A DNA stretch of 64,000 nucleotides from Pyrinomonadaceae bacterium. GTDB lineage: Bacteria > Acidobacteriota > Blastocatellia > Pyrinomonadales > Pyrinomonadaceae. The stretch covers positions 26,129-90,128 of the forward strand of contig JAGOBH010000010.1 of NCBI GenBank assembly GCA_017983495.1, in the 5' to 3' direction. Below are positions 26,053 through 36,470 of this stretch, piece by piece. The notes under the pieces were generated by a model. That model did no database searches and was not told where the DNA came from. It saw only the letters and a program-made list of their open reading frames with translations. The position numbers were made by a program, and so were the translations under genes. Position 1 is the stretch's first letter, and every line of letters starts with the position of its first letter.

Positions 26053-27327
26053 ATGAAGTATTTCGCCAAGATCATTGCCGTGACGCTCGCTCTGCTCTTC
26101 GGTTCGCAGACCGGGTTTGGCGATCCTGTTGAGAGTGCGGAGCAGGCAAGATATCGCTGGAAGAGCGGAAAGATCCGTATTGCTATATCGCGCTCGGTTC
26201 TTTTAGCTGCTTCGATCAATAGCCCCGATTCAAGTGCCTACGAAGCGGTGCGACGAGGGATCGACGCCTGGCAGGGAATTGCTGACGTCGAACTCGTAAC
26301 TGAGATCAGCGATCGCGAGAACGCCAATATCTCCGGAGCAGGCGGCGACGGCATTAGCCTGATCACCATTGCTCCTACGGCCGAAAACATCCTCTTATTT
26401 GGAAAGGATGATCTGGACGCAGCTGCAAAAACACGAGTTTTCTATAATCGTCGGGATCATATTACCGAAGCAGACATAGTTCTCAATCCTTATCAGCAAT
26501 TTTCTACTGATGGCCGCTATGGGACTTATGACCTCGAAAATGTCATAACGCACGAGATCGGTCATTTGTTAGGACTCCGCCACAACGGTGTGTTTGGTTC
26601 CATCATGTATCGAACCGCACCTAAGAATGGCATTTTTGGTCTGGCCGATATTTCAAATCGAAAGATCTCAGCTACTGACAGGTCAGAACTGCGAGAGATC
26701 TATGGTGCTCAGGTGGGCGATGTCTGTTGCGGCCAAATTACCGGCCGGCTGATCAGTGCTGCAAAGTCGGCCCGGACGTTTGAGGTTTGGGTTGAGTCTG
26801 TAAATTCCGGTCGCGTTGTTGGCCAGGCAGCGGTAAAGCGAGACGGTAGCTTCAGGGTCGGTGGTTTGGACGCCGGTGAATTTCGAGTATTTACCAGGGC
26901 TTCTGACTTGAATGGGAATACCGGGGTTTTTGAAGTTGGAAACGTAACCGTCGCTAAGGGCGAAGCCCAGGAATTGAACAAAAAGATCGGAAAGCTTGGC
27001 AAGGGCGTTTCTTTCAGTTTGCTCGGAATCAACGGCCTTCTGGGAGATTCGAATTTGAAGCTAACTCGCGGGCAAAGTTACACAATATACGTCGGCGGAT
27101 CGGGGTTTGACGCTGATTCATTGAAACTTAGAACGAACTCCGACGTTGTCACGATCGAAAGCGGTTCGATCAGAGAGCTTGATTACGTTGATGGTGTTTC
27201 TGCCGTGAGTTTTCGCGTGGTGGTCGACCCGGAAGCTCCGGAAGGAAACTATTCGATTTTCGGTGTCGCCTCGAACGGCTCAACTGATGCCATCATTGGT
27301 GGACTTACGGTCAGTACCGACCGATAG
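26053..27327 (+). CDS. Secreted matrixin-like metzincin protease
   Basis: A 424-residue protein with a signal peptide (about residues 1-23, ending TGFG). The metzincin zinc motif is HEIGHLLGLRHN near residue 170, followed by a Met-turn (SIMYRT). A conserved Asp/Gly region precedes it (DIVLNPYQQFSTDGRYG). The C-terminal half has two beta-sandwich-like domains: a carboxypeptidase-regulatory-like part (GRLISAAKSARTFEVWV) and an IPT-like part (TRGQSYTIYVGGSGFDADSL). It should be an exported Zn endopeptidase. Confidence 0.85.
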   Translation: MKYFAKIIAVTLALLFGSQTGFGDPVESAEQARYRWKSGKIRIAISRSVLLAASINSPDSSAYEAVRRGIDAWQGIADVELVTEISDRENANISGAGGDGISLITIAPTAENILLFGKDDLDAAAKTRVFYNRRDHITEADIVLNPYQQFSTDGRYGTYDLENVITHEIGHLLGLRHNGVFGSIMYRTAPKNGIFGLADISNRKISATDRSELREIYGAQVGDVCCGQITGRLISAAKSARTFEVWVESVNSGRVVGQAAVKRDGSFRVGGLDAGEFRVFTRASDLNGNTGVFEVGNVTVAKGEAQELNKKIGKLGKGVSFSLLGINGLLGDSNLKLTRGQSYTIYVGGSGFDADSLKLRTNSDVVTIESGSIRELDYVDGVSAVSFRVVVDPEAPEGNYSIFGVASNGSTDAIIGGLTVSTDR

Positions 27328-27437
27328 AATTGTTCAAATTACACAATTCGAAATCCTCGATTGCGATATTTTACAGTTGCAATTAGCAAATGAGTGTGCA
27401 TAATTTACGTTGTTCACCCCCCAAAAGGTGGACATTG

Positions 27438-27495
27438 TCACACGCTGTGAGGACGTGTGACGCGAGGGCGACGGTGTGGGAGACGTCGCCCTTTT
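27438..27495 (+). terminator. Two hairpins ending in a terminator
   Basis: TCACACG/CGTGTGA (27438-27460) is followed by GGGCGACG/CGTCGCCC (27466-27491) and a T tract. The second hairpin is a rho-independent terminator for the metzincin gene. The first may belong to the same 3' UTR. Confidence 0.75.
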
Positions 27496-27525
27496 CATTT
27501 TTCGATCGTCTCAGTCCGTTGGAGC

Positions 27526-27553
27526 TTGACGTGTCGGATTATCGGCGTAGAAT
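27526..27553 (+). promoter_or_regulatory. Sigma-70 promoter of the APC permease
   Basis: TTGACG and TAGAAT are 16 bp apart, predicting a leader of about 115 nt before the ATG at 27676. Confidence 0.5.
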
Positions 27554-27629
27554 CGTAAGATTGTAGGGCTGGCGCTGTCGTGCTTTTTTGATCGTGCGGC
27601 CGTTGGGATTGTAAACATATAGCTCGGTG

Positions 27630-27659
27630 ACACCGCAAGTGGTTTAGGCTCTGCGGTGT
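27630..27659 (+). promoter_or_regulatory. Leader hairpin before the permease start
   Basis: ACACCGCA and TGCGGTGT form an 8-bp stem with a 14-nt loop. The stem ends 16 nt before the ATG, and no Shine-Dalgarno is seen in between. It may control translation; no known riboswitch was recognised. Confidence 0.45.
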
Positions 27660-27675
27660 TTCTGTTTCCTGCATT

Positions 27676-29682
<2,007 letters not shown>

Positions 29683-29687
29683 ATCGA

Positions 29688-30074
29688 TCAGATCTTAGAA
29701 TGATTGGAATTGCCGTTTTGTTTTTGATAACACGAACGACAATAGACGGGGCGACCCTGCGAAGGGTAAAAGGGCACAGTCGTCACGTTTGAACAACACG
29801 CGCATTCTGCGGCAACCTCTATGTGGTGACGTTGGCCCGTGGTGTGAGCGACCTCGATGGCTGCGAGACGTTCGTTCTTTCGCTTTTTGCAAGGCTTACA
29901 GCGTTTTGGGGGATTGACAAGACCCTTGTCCCGATAAAACGTCTGCTCGCCTGCGGTCCAAGTAAAATCCTTGTGACAGTCAATACAGCCGATGCTCCGG
30001 TCGGTAAACTCCAAACTTGCATCGGTTTCCATAACGTTTACGTCGCGCCGATTTTGACCTTCGCCAACAGACAT
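29688..30074 (-). CDS. Zinc-ribbon protein with two Cys pairs
   Basis: A 128-residue protein. I use the ATG at 30074, preceded by GGGAG at about 10 nt; the open frame extends further upstream, and a later ATG at 30032 is possible. The first ribbon is CIDCHKDFTWTAGEQ...CKPCKKR, the pattern of the probable zinc-ribbon family found in small bacterial proteins. The second is CACC...YCRSC near the C-terminus. Binding of nucleic acid or protein is a family-based inference. It is convergent with the permease gene, with only a few bases between them. Confidence 0.8.
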   Translation of the reverse strand: MSVGEGQNRRDVNVMETDASLEFTDRSIGCIDCHKDFTWTAGEQTFYRDKGLVNPPKRCKPCKKRKNERLAAIEVAHTTGQRHHIEVAAECACCSNVTTVPFYPSQGRPVYCRSCYQKQNGNSNHSKI

Positions 30075-30262
30075 AGTCGAACGCTCCCGGAATCCGTCAG
30101 CGTTTGCTTCTGCAAACGTGACCAGGTGTAGTAAATTTGCACTTGAGTCTGACCGCAAATCCCCTTGATTTGAATGATCGGTGGATGATTTTGACCTTAC
30201 AACTATCAGATTTTAGTGTCAAGCCAGTGCGGATTTACCTAGTGTTCGGATAATATTTGATT

Positions 30263-31534
30263 ATGAAAGTCCTTGTCATCGGATCGGGCGGACGCGAGCA
30301 CGCGATCTGTCGGGCGTTTAGAAAAAGTGTAAGGGTAAGCGAGCTTTTTTGCGCAAATGGCAACGCAGGGATAGCGGAGATGGCGACGTGCGTACCGATC
30401 AAGCCTGATGAGATCGGGAGGCTTGCGGAGTTTGCCACAACAAATGCGATCGATCTGACGTTTGTCGGCGGAGAGACGCCGCTGGCTCTCGGGATAGTTG
30501 ACGAATTTGAGTCCCGCGGACTCGCGATCATCGGGCCGTGCAAGGCGGCGGCTCAACTTGAGGCAAGTAAATCATTTGCCAAGGATTTCATGGCCCGGCA
30601 CGGCGTGCCGACGGCAAAATACGTAACGGCACATTCACCGGGATTCGCGATACTCGAACTTGAGAGCGGCGACCTCGGCGGAGAGGATTCGCCGGTTGTC
30701 GTAAAGGCCGACGGACTGGCCGCGGGCAAGGGAGTGGTCGTTGCCGCAAACCGAGCCGAAGCGATCGCTGCCATCAATGAAATGGCCGAACTCGTCGGAG
30801 CCGATGCCGCCGAGCGGATCGTGCTTGAGGAATGTCTGTTCGGCAAGGAAGTTTCGTTGCTGATGTTCGCCGACGGCGAAGACTTCGCGTTGATGCCCGC
30901 AGTTCGCGACCATAAACGCATCGGCGAAGGCGACACGGGCCCGAATACGGGCGGTATGGGCACGTTCACGGACGCGTCGCTGCTCTCTGACGTGCAATTG
31001 GAAGAAATAGCGGCTAACGTCATCATCCCGACACTGCGGGGCTGTCAGAGCGAAGGATTTCGTTTCCGGGGTATTTTGTTTCTTGGGCTGATGATGACTG
31101 ATGCGGGCCCGAAACTGCTCGAATACAACGTCCGGTTTGGTGACCCCGAGACGCAGTCGATCCTCGTTCGTCTGGAAAGCGATCTCGTAGATATCTGCGA
31201 AGCGATGCTCGCGGGCACGCTCGGCGACATGTCAATCGACTGGCGGCCGGGCAGTTCGGCGTGCGTTGTTCTCGCGGCGGCCAATTATCCGGCGAAGCCG
31301 CGCGTCGGCGATATGATCTCCGGCGTTGAACTCGCACAGGCCGTCCCTGGCGTCGAGGTCTTTCACGCCGGCACTTCTGCTCTGACCGACGGCGAATATT
31401 TCACTGCCGGCGGCCGTGTCCTAGGTGTCACAGCCACGGGCGACGACCTGGCATCCGCACTGGTAACCGCTTACGATGCCGCCGCGAAGATCACGTTCGA
31501 CGGTAAACAGATGCGTCGGGATATCGGAAAATAG
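30263..31534 (+). CDS. purD: Phosphoribosylamine-glycine ligase PurD
   Basis: A 423-residue ATP-grasp enzyme making glycinamide ribonucleotide, the second step of purine synthesis. Hallmarks are VIGSGGREHAICRAF at the N-terminus, KADGLAAGKGVVVA, GPNTGGMGTF, and EYNVRFGDPETQ. The ATG at 30263 is chosen over a TTG two codons earlier. A TAATAT box 6 nt upstream hints at a leaderless mRNA. The gene is not in a purine operon; purA lies 31 kb away in the window. Confidence 0.97.
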   Translation: MKVLVIGSGGREHAICRAFRKSVRVSELFCANGNAGIAEMATCVPIKPDEIGRLAEFATTNAIDLTFVGGETPLALGIVDEFESRGLAIIGPCKAAAQLEASKSFAKDFMARHGVPTAKYVTAHSPGFAILELESGDLGGEDSPVVVKADGLAAGKGVVVAANRAEAIAAINEMAELVGADAAERIVLEECLFGKEVSLLMFADGEDFALMPAVRDHKRIGEGDTGPNTGGMGTFTDASLLSDVQLEEIAANVIIPTLRGCQSEGFRFRGILFLGLMMTDAGPKLLEYNVRFGDPETQSILVRLESDLVDICEAMLAGTLGDMSIDWRPGSSACVVLAAANYPAKPRVGDMISGVELAQAVPGVEVFHAGTSALTDGEYFTAGGRVLGVTATGDDLASALVTAYDAAAKITFDGKQMRRDIGK

Positions 31535-31577
31535 GATAATTCAATTTCTTTCGAGAACATTAGTGCTGCCCCGAGTC

Positions 31578-32501
31578 CTATTTGACCGCTTCGGCTTTAC
31601 GTGAGAATTCTTCGGCTTCCTTCGGGAGGCCGTTCTTGCGGCAGAAATCGGCGAGTTTAGAGTAGCGTTCGACCTGCATGGTGTCGGTTAGCCAGCAGAT
31701 CTTGGCGGTGCATTCGGGGCATGCGTCGATCGGGCGGCTGTCGGTCTCGGCAAGATGATTGGTGCCGCTCATCAGACATTCCCACTTGGAGCAATGCCGC
31801 ATCGAGAACATATGCCCCGTCTCGTGGGCCGCTATCTTCAGAGTACGACGGAGGAAGCCTGCATCGTCGGTATTGTCGTCGAGGCGTGACAGCGACCACA
31901 CGCCGACGCGGTTCTCAAGGCTCGCTTGGCCGAAAACGTAATTCATCGTTTCGTCCGGAAAAAGGTCGTCGCTCGTAAAGGCGATCAACGCCGCCGCGTC
32001 CGCCGGCAGCATCGGTTTGAGCACGTCGTCAAGCAGGTAGCCTGACCGAACCTGCTCGACCTTTGTGTACGGGTTGCGGCGTGAATCCTTGATCCGAAGC
32101 GGCCGTTTGATCGCTTGTGCAGGCAATTTCGTCACCTTGAGGTCGTAAAACACGTCGAGATAGCCCGCCGTAACGTCGATCATTCGCTGCTGCTTCGCAT
32201 TAAACGTCCCAAGCGGCAGCACGTAGATCGTTTGGCGTTCTTTGGTCGGCTTGACGGGCTCGGCATCGAGATATTCCTCAAAGGTCTGCCCTGGTTCATT
32301 GTGCGACGCGAGCCAATCTGACGTCCCTGGTTTACCCATCGGCGTAAAGAATGGTTCCACCTTTTTGATATTATCCCGGAGTTCCTTGCGTTCCTTCTTA
32401 GCCTCGCGGGCAGCGGCCATATTCGATGCCGGCTTATCCGCCGGACCGCCGCACGCGATAAGGCATGAACCTGCGAGTAATACGAAAAGGTACTTTCTCA
32501 T
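31578..32501 (-). CDS. Archaemetzincin-type zinc protease, lipoprotein
   Basis: A 307-residue protein with a lipobox signal (LLAGSCLIACGG), so it is probably lipid-anchored. The zinc motif HETGHMFSMRHC is followed by ECLMSGTNHL and CPECTAK. This spacing of His, Cys and Met matches archaemetzincins (HExxHxxGxxxC...CxM...CxxC), with Phe in place of the metzincin Gly. It starts directly after the stop of the upstream TPR gene, so the two are coupled. Archaemetzincins are usually cytoplasmic, which makes the lipoprotein form noteworthy. Confidence 0.85.
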   Translation of the reverse strand: MRKYLFVLLAGSCLIACGGPADKPASNMAAAREAKKERKELRDNIKKVEPFFTPMGKPGTSDWLASHNEPGQTFEEYLDAEPVKPTKERQTIYVLPLGTFNAKQQRMIDVTAGYLDVFYDLKVTKLPAQAIKRPLRIKDSRRNPYTKVEQVRSGYLLDDVLKPMLPADAAALIAFTSDDLFPDETMNYVFGQASLENRVGVWSLSRLDDNTDDAGFLRRTLKIAAHETGHMFSMRHCSKWECLMSGTNHLAETDSRPIDACPECTAKICWLTDTMQVERYSKLADFCRKNGLPKEAEEFSRKAEAVK

Positions 32502-33605
32502 CTATTTCACCGGAAGTTGGTATGATCTGGCCCAATTGACCATGTTTATCATTGCATCGTTATTTTCGCTGATCCACTTGAGAGCGGCCTCATTGCCGTT
32601 TGACCGAAGGACTAAGTAGGCAAATGGTCTCAGATGGCCTTTTGCTTTCATCTCCAGCATGAATGGGAAGTAGTTTTTGGCGACGAACGTATTCTTGTTT
32701 TTTTTGTCTTTTGAATCCAAAAAACCGATCAACATTTCGAGGCGGTCGACATACCGTTCTTCCGGCGTCATGTTCTTTTTCTTGTCGTCTTTATCGGGGA
32801 TCGCCTCTTCCGTGATCGCAGATAGCAGTTCCATCGCGCCAAATTCGCCCTCGTCAGTCGGGGCGAGGAAATCGAGGTTGATCGTTATCTTGCCGTCTGC
32901 TCCTTTTTGGGAAGAGCCCGACGTTACCTTCGTAATGATCCCGGCGGCGTTTTTTGTCCGTGTGGTATTGAATTCAAGAACGATAAAACGGGACGCAGCG
33001 AGGAATGCGGGAATCTTGTAACGATCGGCAAGATATAAGTTAGCAAGAAGGTAATGCGGGCTCGCATACGAAAAATTGTTTTCAATAGCGGATTTGAATG
33101 CCTGGCGAGCTTCGACGTTTCTTTTAAGCCTGTAATACGTCACTCCAAGGTTGTAATAAAGACTCGCACGATAATGGTCAAAATCCTTTGTTCCTTCGAG
33201 CGCCTTCAATCCGTCCCGATAAATTTTGATCGCGTCCTCGTGTTTAGCAAGATCGTCAAGATTATTTGCGATCATTACATAGAAAAGCGGCAATTCATCC
33301 GAAATGTACTTCGTGCCCTTCATCGCAAGCTCGACGGCCTCAACCTTCTCGCCTTTGCTGTACAACGACAGGGCGAGTTCATAGATTGCCGCGACACACT
33401 CCGGATTTTCGGCAATTATCGACCTGTATTTCGCTATCGCCTCGTCATACCGTTTAGCGTCGTGTAGCGTGGTGCCCTCTTGAAGCGTCTTTTGCTGTGC
33501 AGCGGTCAGCGGACTGGGGGTTAATGTAGGTTTCCCGAGTCTTTGAGCGAAAGCTGTAAATGCAAAAATGAAGATAATTAATGAGATGTAGAGAGTCGTT
33601 TTCAT
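32502..33605 (-). CDS. Exported TPR protein
   Basis: A 367-residue protein. The ATG at 33605 is chosen because GAGGAAAAT precedes it and it begins a signal peptide (MKTTLYISLIIFIFAFTAFA). TPR units follow (GTTLHDAKRYDEAIAKYRSI, CVAAIYELALSLYSKGEKVE, RASLYYNLGVTYYRLKRNVE). The C-terminal third has no recognised fold. It is the first gene of a coupled pair with the metzincin lipoprotein and may present substrates or partners to it, an inference from the tight coupling. Confidence 0.8.
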   Translation of the reverse strand: MKTTLYISLIIFIFAFTAFAQRLGKPTLTPSPLTAAQQKTLQEGTTLHDAKRYDEAIAKYRSIIAENPECVAAIYELALSLYSKGEKVEAVELAMKGTKYISDELPLFYVMIANNLDDLAKHEDAIKIYRDGLKALEGTKDFDHYRASLYYNLGVTYYRLKRNVEARQAFKSAIENNFSYASPHYLLANLYLADRYKIPAFLAASRFIVLEFNTTRTKNAAGIITKVTSGSSQKGADGKITINLDFLAPTDEGEFGAMELLSAITEEAIPDKDDKKKNMTPEERYVDRLEMLIGFLDSKDKKNKNTFVAKNYFPFMLEMKAKGHLRPFAYLVLRSNGNEAALKWISENNDAMINMVNWARSYQLPVK

Positions 33606-33694
33606 ATTTTCCTCGTTTAACTGAATTTGACGGGACTTATATATATATTTGATGCCGATCAAGCAAATTAGTTCCCGCCAGTGGGACAAAAGTT

Positions 33695-34882
33695 CTAGTA
33701 GTTGGCTATCGATTCGAGATAAGTTCCGTAGTTTCGCTTCATTTCATCAATCGAATCACCACCGAATTTCTCACGCATCGAGTTTGCCAGCGTGACGGCG
33801 AGCATTGCTTCTCCGATTACGCCTGCGGCTGGCACGGCGGTGATGTCGGAGCGTTCGAATGCGGCATCGCTGGCTTCCTTTGTTTCAATATCGACCGAAT
33901 GCAGTGATCGCCGAAGCGTCGATATCGGTTTGAGATAGCCGCGAACGCGAACCTCTTCGCCATTAGTTATGCCGCCTTCGATCCCGCCGGCCCGATTTGT
34001 ATGACGAACGAACTTTTCGGAACCGCTTTCGTCAGCGGGCTCCGGCAAAAAGATCTCGTCATGCACCTCAGAGCCGGGCTTTCCGGCATTTGCCACACCG
34101 GTGCCGATCTCTACGGCTTTTACCGCGTGGATAGACATCAATGCCTGGGCAATGCGTCCGTCGAGTTTTTCATTCCATGCGGTATGGGAGCCGAGTCCGA
34201 CGGGGACGCCGCGAGCGACGACCTCGAAAATGCCGCCCAGCGTGTCGCCCTCGGTTTTGGCGTCGTCGATCAGTTTGATCATCTCGCGTTGGCTGAGGTC
34301 ATCAACACAATTGAGCGGCGAGTCGAGCGGCAGCGCTATGATCTCTTCCCACGTTCGCCACAACGGAACGACCTGGATGTGCCCGAGCTTGATGACATGG
34401 CTTTTGATCTCGATGCCAAACGCCCCAAGCAGCTGTTTTGCTAACGCACCGCATGCAACGCGTGCGGCAGTTTCGCGGGCAGATGCACGCTCTAGAATGT
34501 CGCGCAGGTCGCGGGTCTGGTATTTTTGCCCTCCCGCAAGATCCGCATGGCCCGGCCGGGGCCGCGTGACGACCCGTGGATTCTTTGGCTGAACGTCGAG
34601 CGGTTCAGATGACATTACGTCTTCCCAATGGACGAAATCATCATTCTTGATCGACATCGCGATCGGCGAACCAAGTGCTTTGCCGTGCCGAACGCCCGAG
34701 AGTATCTCGACCGTGTCGGTCTCGATCTTCATCCGCCCGCCTCGGCCATAACCCTGCTGACGCCGCCACAATTCGTGATCGATGGCCGCAACGTCGATCG
34801 GTAGTCCGGCCGGAACGCCCTCGACGATCGCGACCAGAGCCTTGCCATGCGATTCTCCGGAGGTTGTGAATTTGAATTTCAT
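33695..34882 (-). CDS. aroC: Chorismate synthase AroC
   Basis: A 395-residue enzyme for the last step of the shikimate pathway, converting EPSP to chorismate with reduced FMN. Hallmarks are [18 protein letters not shown] at the N-terminus, [32 protein letters not shown], and [12 protein letters not shown]. The later pabB product in this window uses chorismate. The ATG lies 6 nt after TAAAAT, another possible leaderless start. It is the last of a set of minus-strand housekeeping genes. Confidence 0.97.
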   Translation of the reverse strand: MKFKFTTSGESHGKALVAIVEGVPAGLPIDVAAIDHELWRRQQGYGRGGRMKIETDTVEILSGVRHGKALGSPIAMSIKNDDFVHWEDVMSSEPLDVQPKNPRVVTRPRPGHADLAGGQKYQTRDLRDILERASARETAARVACGALAKQLLGAFGIEIKSHVIKLGHIQVVPLWRTWEEIIALPLDSPLNCVDDLSQREMIKLIDDAKTEGDTLGGIFEVVARGVPVGLGSHTAWNEKLDGRIAQALMSIHAVKAVEIGTGVANAGKPGSEVHDEIFLPEPADESGSEKFVRHTNRAGGIEGGITNGEEVRVRGYLKPISTLRRSLHSVDIETKEASDAAFERSDITAVPAAGVIGEAMLAVTLANSMREKFGGDSIDEMKRNYGTYLESIANY

Positions 34883-34947
34883 AATTGGATTTTACCGCAG
34901 ATCACCCCTAACGACGCAGATAAATACGAGTCGATGTGAAATTTCTA

Positions 34948-35847
34948 TTATTGCTCATTTGAAGCGATCTGCGGTTGAATACTCCTTTTCCTAAATACGA
35001 TCAGGCCGATGCTCGCAATGATCAGTGCTCCGCCGATGCCTGTCTGCGGCGGAAGCTTTTCGCCGAGGACGATCCATCCGATCACTACTGCGAGCAGCGG
35101 CGTAACGAGCGATATCATCATTGCCTTCGTGGACTCGATCCTGCTGAGCAGCCAATAGTACAACCAGAATGCCGCGATGGTGCCGAGCACTGTTAAGTAC
35201 AGCACGCAGGCAGCCGCTCGCCATGTCCAGTTAAAGTTCAACGGATTTCCTTCCGCGATCAAACTGTAAACAATGATCGCCGGCAGGCCGCAGAGCATTT
35301 GGCAAAACAACAATGCCGCCGGGTGAAAGGCACCGCCTTTCGATTTAACGAGGATCGAAGCCTGTGCCGCAGCATAAGAGCCGATGACCACGCCAAGGCA
35401 ACCCAGGAACGCCATCAGGCTTTGAACTTTGAGTTGGTCGTAAAAGATCACGCCGACCCCGACGATCCCTATTGCAACGGCGATGATCTTGAGCTTGGTA
35501 ATTCGCTCATTCGGTAGAAAAATCCACGCCAGTACTAGTCCAAATACCGTGATCATCGCCTGTAATACTGCCGCCAGTCCTGATGTGATGTACTGTTCGG
35601 CCCAAAATACCATGCTGTAATTGACCGAGAATTGCAGTATGCCGGTCAACGCAATTATCCGCCACTCTTTCGCGGTTCGCGGCAGCGGTATCTTCTGGAT
35701 CCTGATTATGAAGAAAAGGATAATGACCGCGAGGATAAATCGCGAAGAGGCGAACGCGATCGGCGGCAGGTCCTCGAGGCCGACCTTGATAAATATCCAG
35801 GTCGTTCCCCAGATCAGACACAGTATGAGCCAAATGAGGATCTTCAT
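34948..35847 (-). CDS. EamA/DMT-family permease
   Basis: A 299-residue membrane protein with about ten helices in two EamA repeats (WGTTWIFIKVGLEDLPPIAFASSRF in the first; GTIAAFWLYYWLLSRIESTKAM in the second). It has the usual closing run VVIGWIVLGEKL and ends with a basic tail. Substrate unknown. Its ATG overlaps the rsmD stop (TAATG), so the two are translated together. It is not closely similar to the DMT protein at 1970. Confidence 0.88.
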   Translation of the reverse strand: MKILIWLILCLIWGTTWIFIKVGLEDLPPIAFASSRFILAVIILFFIIRIQKIPLPRTAKEWRIIALTGILQFSVNYSMVFWAEQYITSGLAAVLQAMITVFGLVLAWIFLPNERITKLKIIAVAIGIVGVGVIFYDQLKVQSLMAFLGCLGVVIGSYAAAQASILVKSKGGAFHPAALLFCQMLCGLPAIIVYSLIAEGNPLNFNWTWRAAACVLYLTVLGTIAAFWLYYWLLSRIESTKAMMISLVTPLLAVVIGWIVLGEKLPPQTGIGGALIIASIGLIVFRKRSIQPQIASNEQ

Positions 35848-36398
35848 TAGTCGCGTTCGTAAAAGCTAAGCGACGTTTCGCCTTGTTTGAGTATTCGCCA
35901 GCGTCGCAGCGAACCAACCGCATCGGGAACGTATTTCTTGGTATGGTGTTCAACGACCAATATTCCGCCGTCATTCAGCAGCGAGGCGTTAAATCCAAAT
36001 TCGTGGAGCACGAGACCGTAATCGGAATCATAGGGCGGGTCGAAAAACGCGATGTCCCACCCGAGAGCATGTTCGCGTCCCGCAAAGTTCTCAGCTTCGA
36101 GGCCGAGTATTTCGGTGCTCGTCTCCGGTACGTCGAGCTTATCCAGATTTTCTTCGATCAATGCACACGATCGTTTTGAGCGGTCGACGAACGTGACAAA
36201 TGCCGCACCACGAGAAAGTGCCTCGATGCCAATCGCACCGGTTCCGGCGCAGAGATCTAGGAATCTCGTTTCGTCGTCAATTCGGGGTGAAAGGACATTA
36301 AAAAGCGTCTCCCGTAGCCGGTCGGATGTCGGCCGCGTCTTATTGTCGGCAGGGCTTTTTAGGACTCGGCCGCCATAGATGCCGGATATGACACGCAT
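35847..36398 (-). CDS. rsmD: 16S rRNA (guanine966-N2)-methyltransferase RsmD
   Basis: A 183-residue Rossmann methyltransferase. It begins MRVISGIYGGRVLKSP and continues TRPTSDRLRETLFNVL. The SAM-binding motif is FLDLCAGTGAIGIEALSRGA, and the catalytic DPPY motif is in AFFDPPYDSDYG. It methylates G966 of 16S rRNA. The usual coaD partner is absent; its stop overlaps a permease start. Confidence 0.94.
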   Translation of the reverse strand: MRVISGIYGGRVLKSPADNKTRPTSDRLRETLFNVLSPRIDDETRFLDLCAGTGAIGIEALSRGAAFVTFVDRSKRSCALIEENLDKLDVPETSTEILGLEAENFAGREHALGWDIAFFDPPYDSDYGLVLHEFGFNASLLNDGGILVVEHHTKKYVPDAVGSLRRWRILKQGETSLSFYERD

Positions 36399-36470
36399 AA
36401 ATCAGTGTGCAAGCACTAGCTTGAAAACCTAGATAATACAGGACTGACGCTAAAGCTCGTACTCCAAACC

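Noticed and set aside
27560..27675. c-di-AMP or other known riboswitch
   Set aside because: I could not match conserved core sequences of any known class; left as an unclassified leader.
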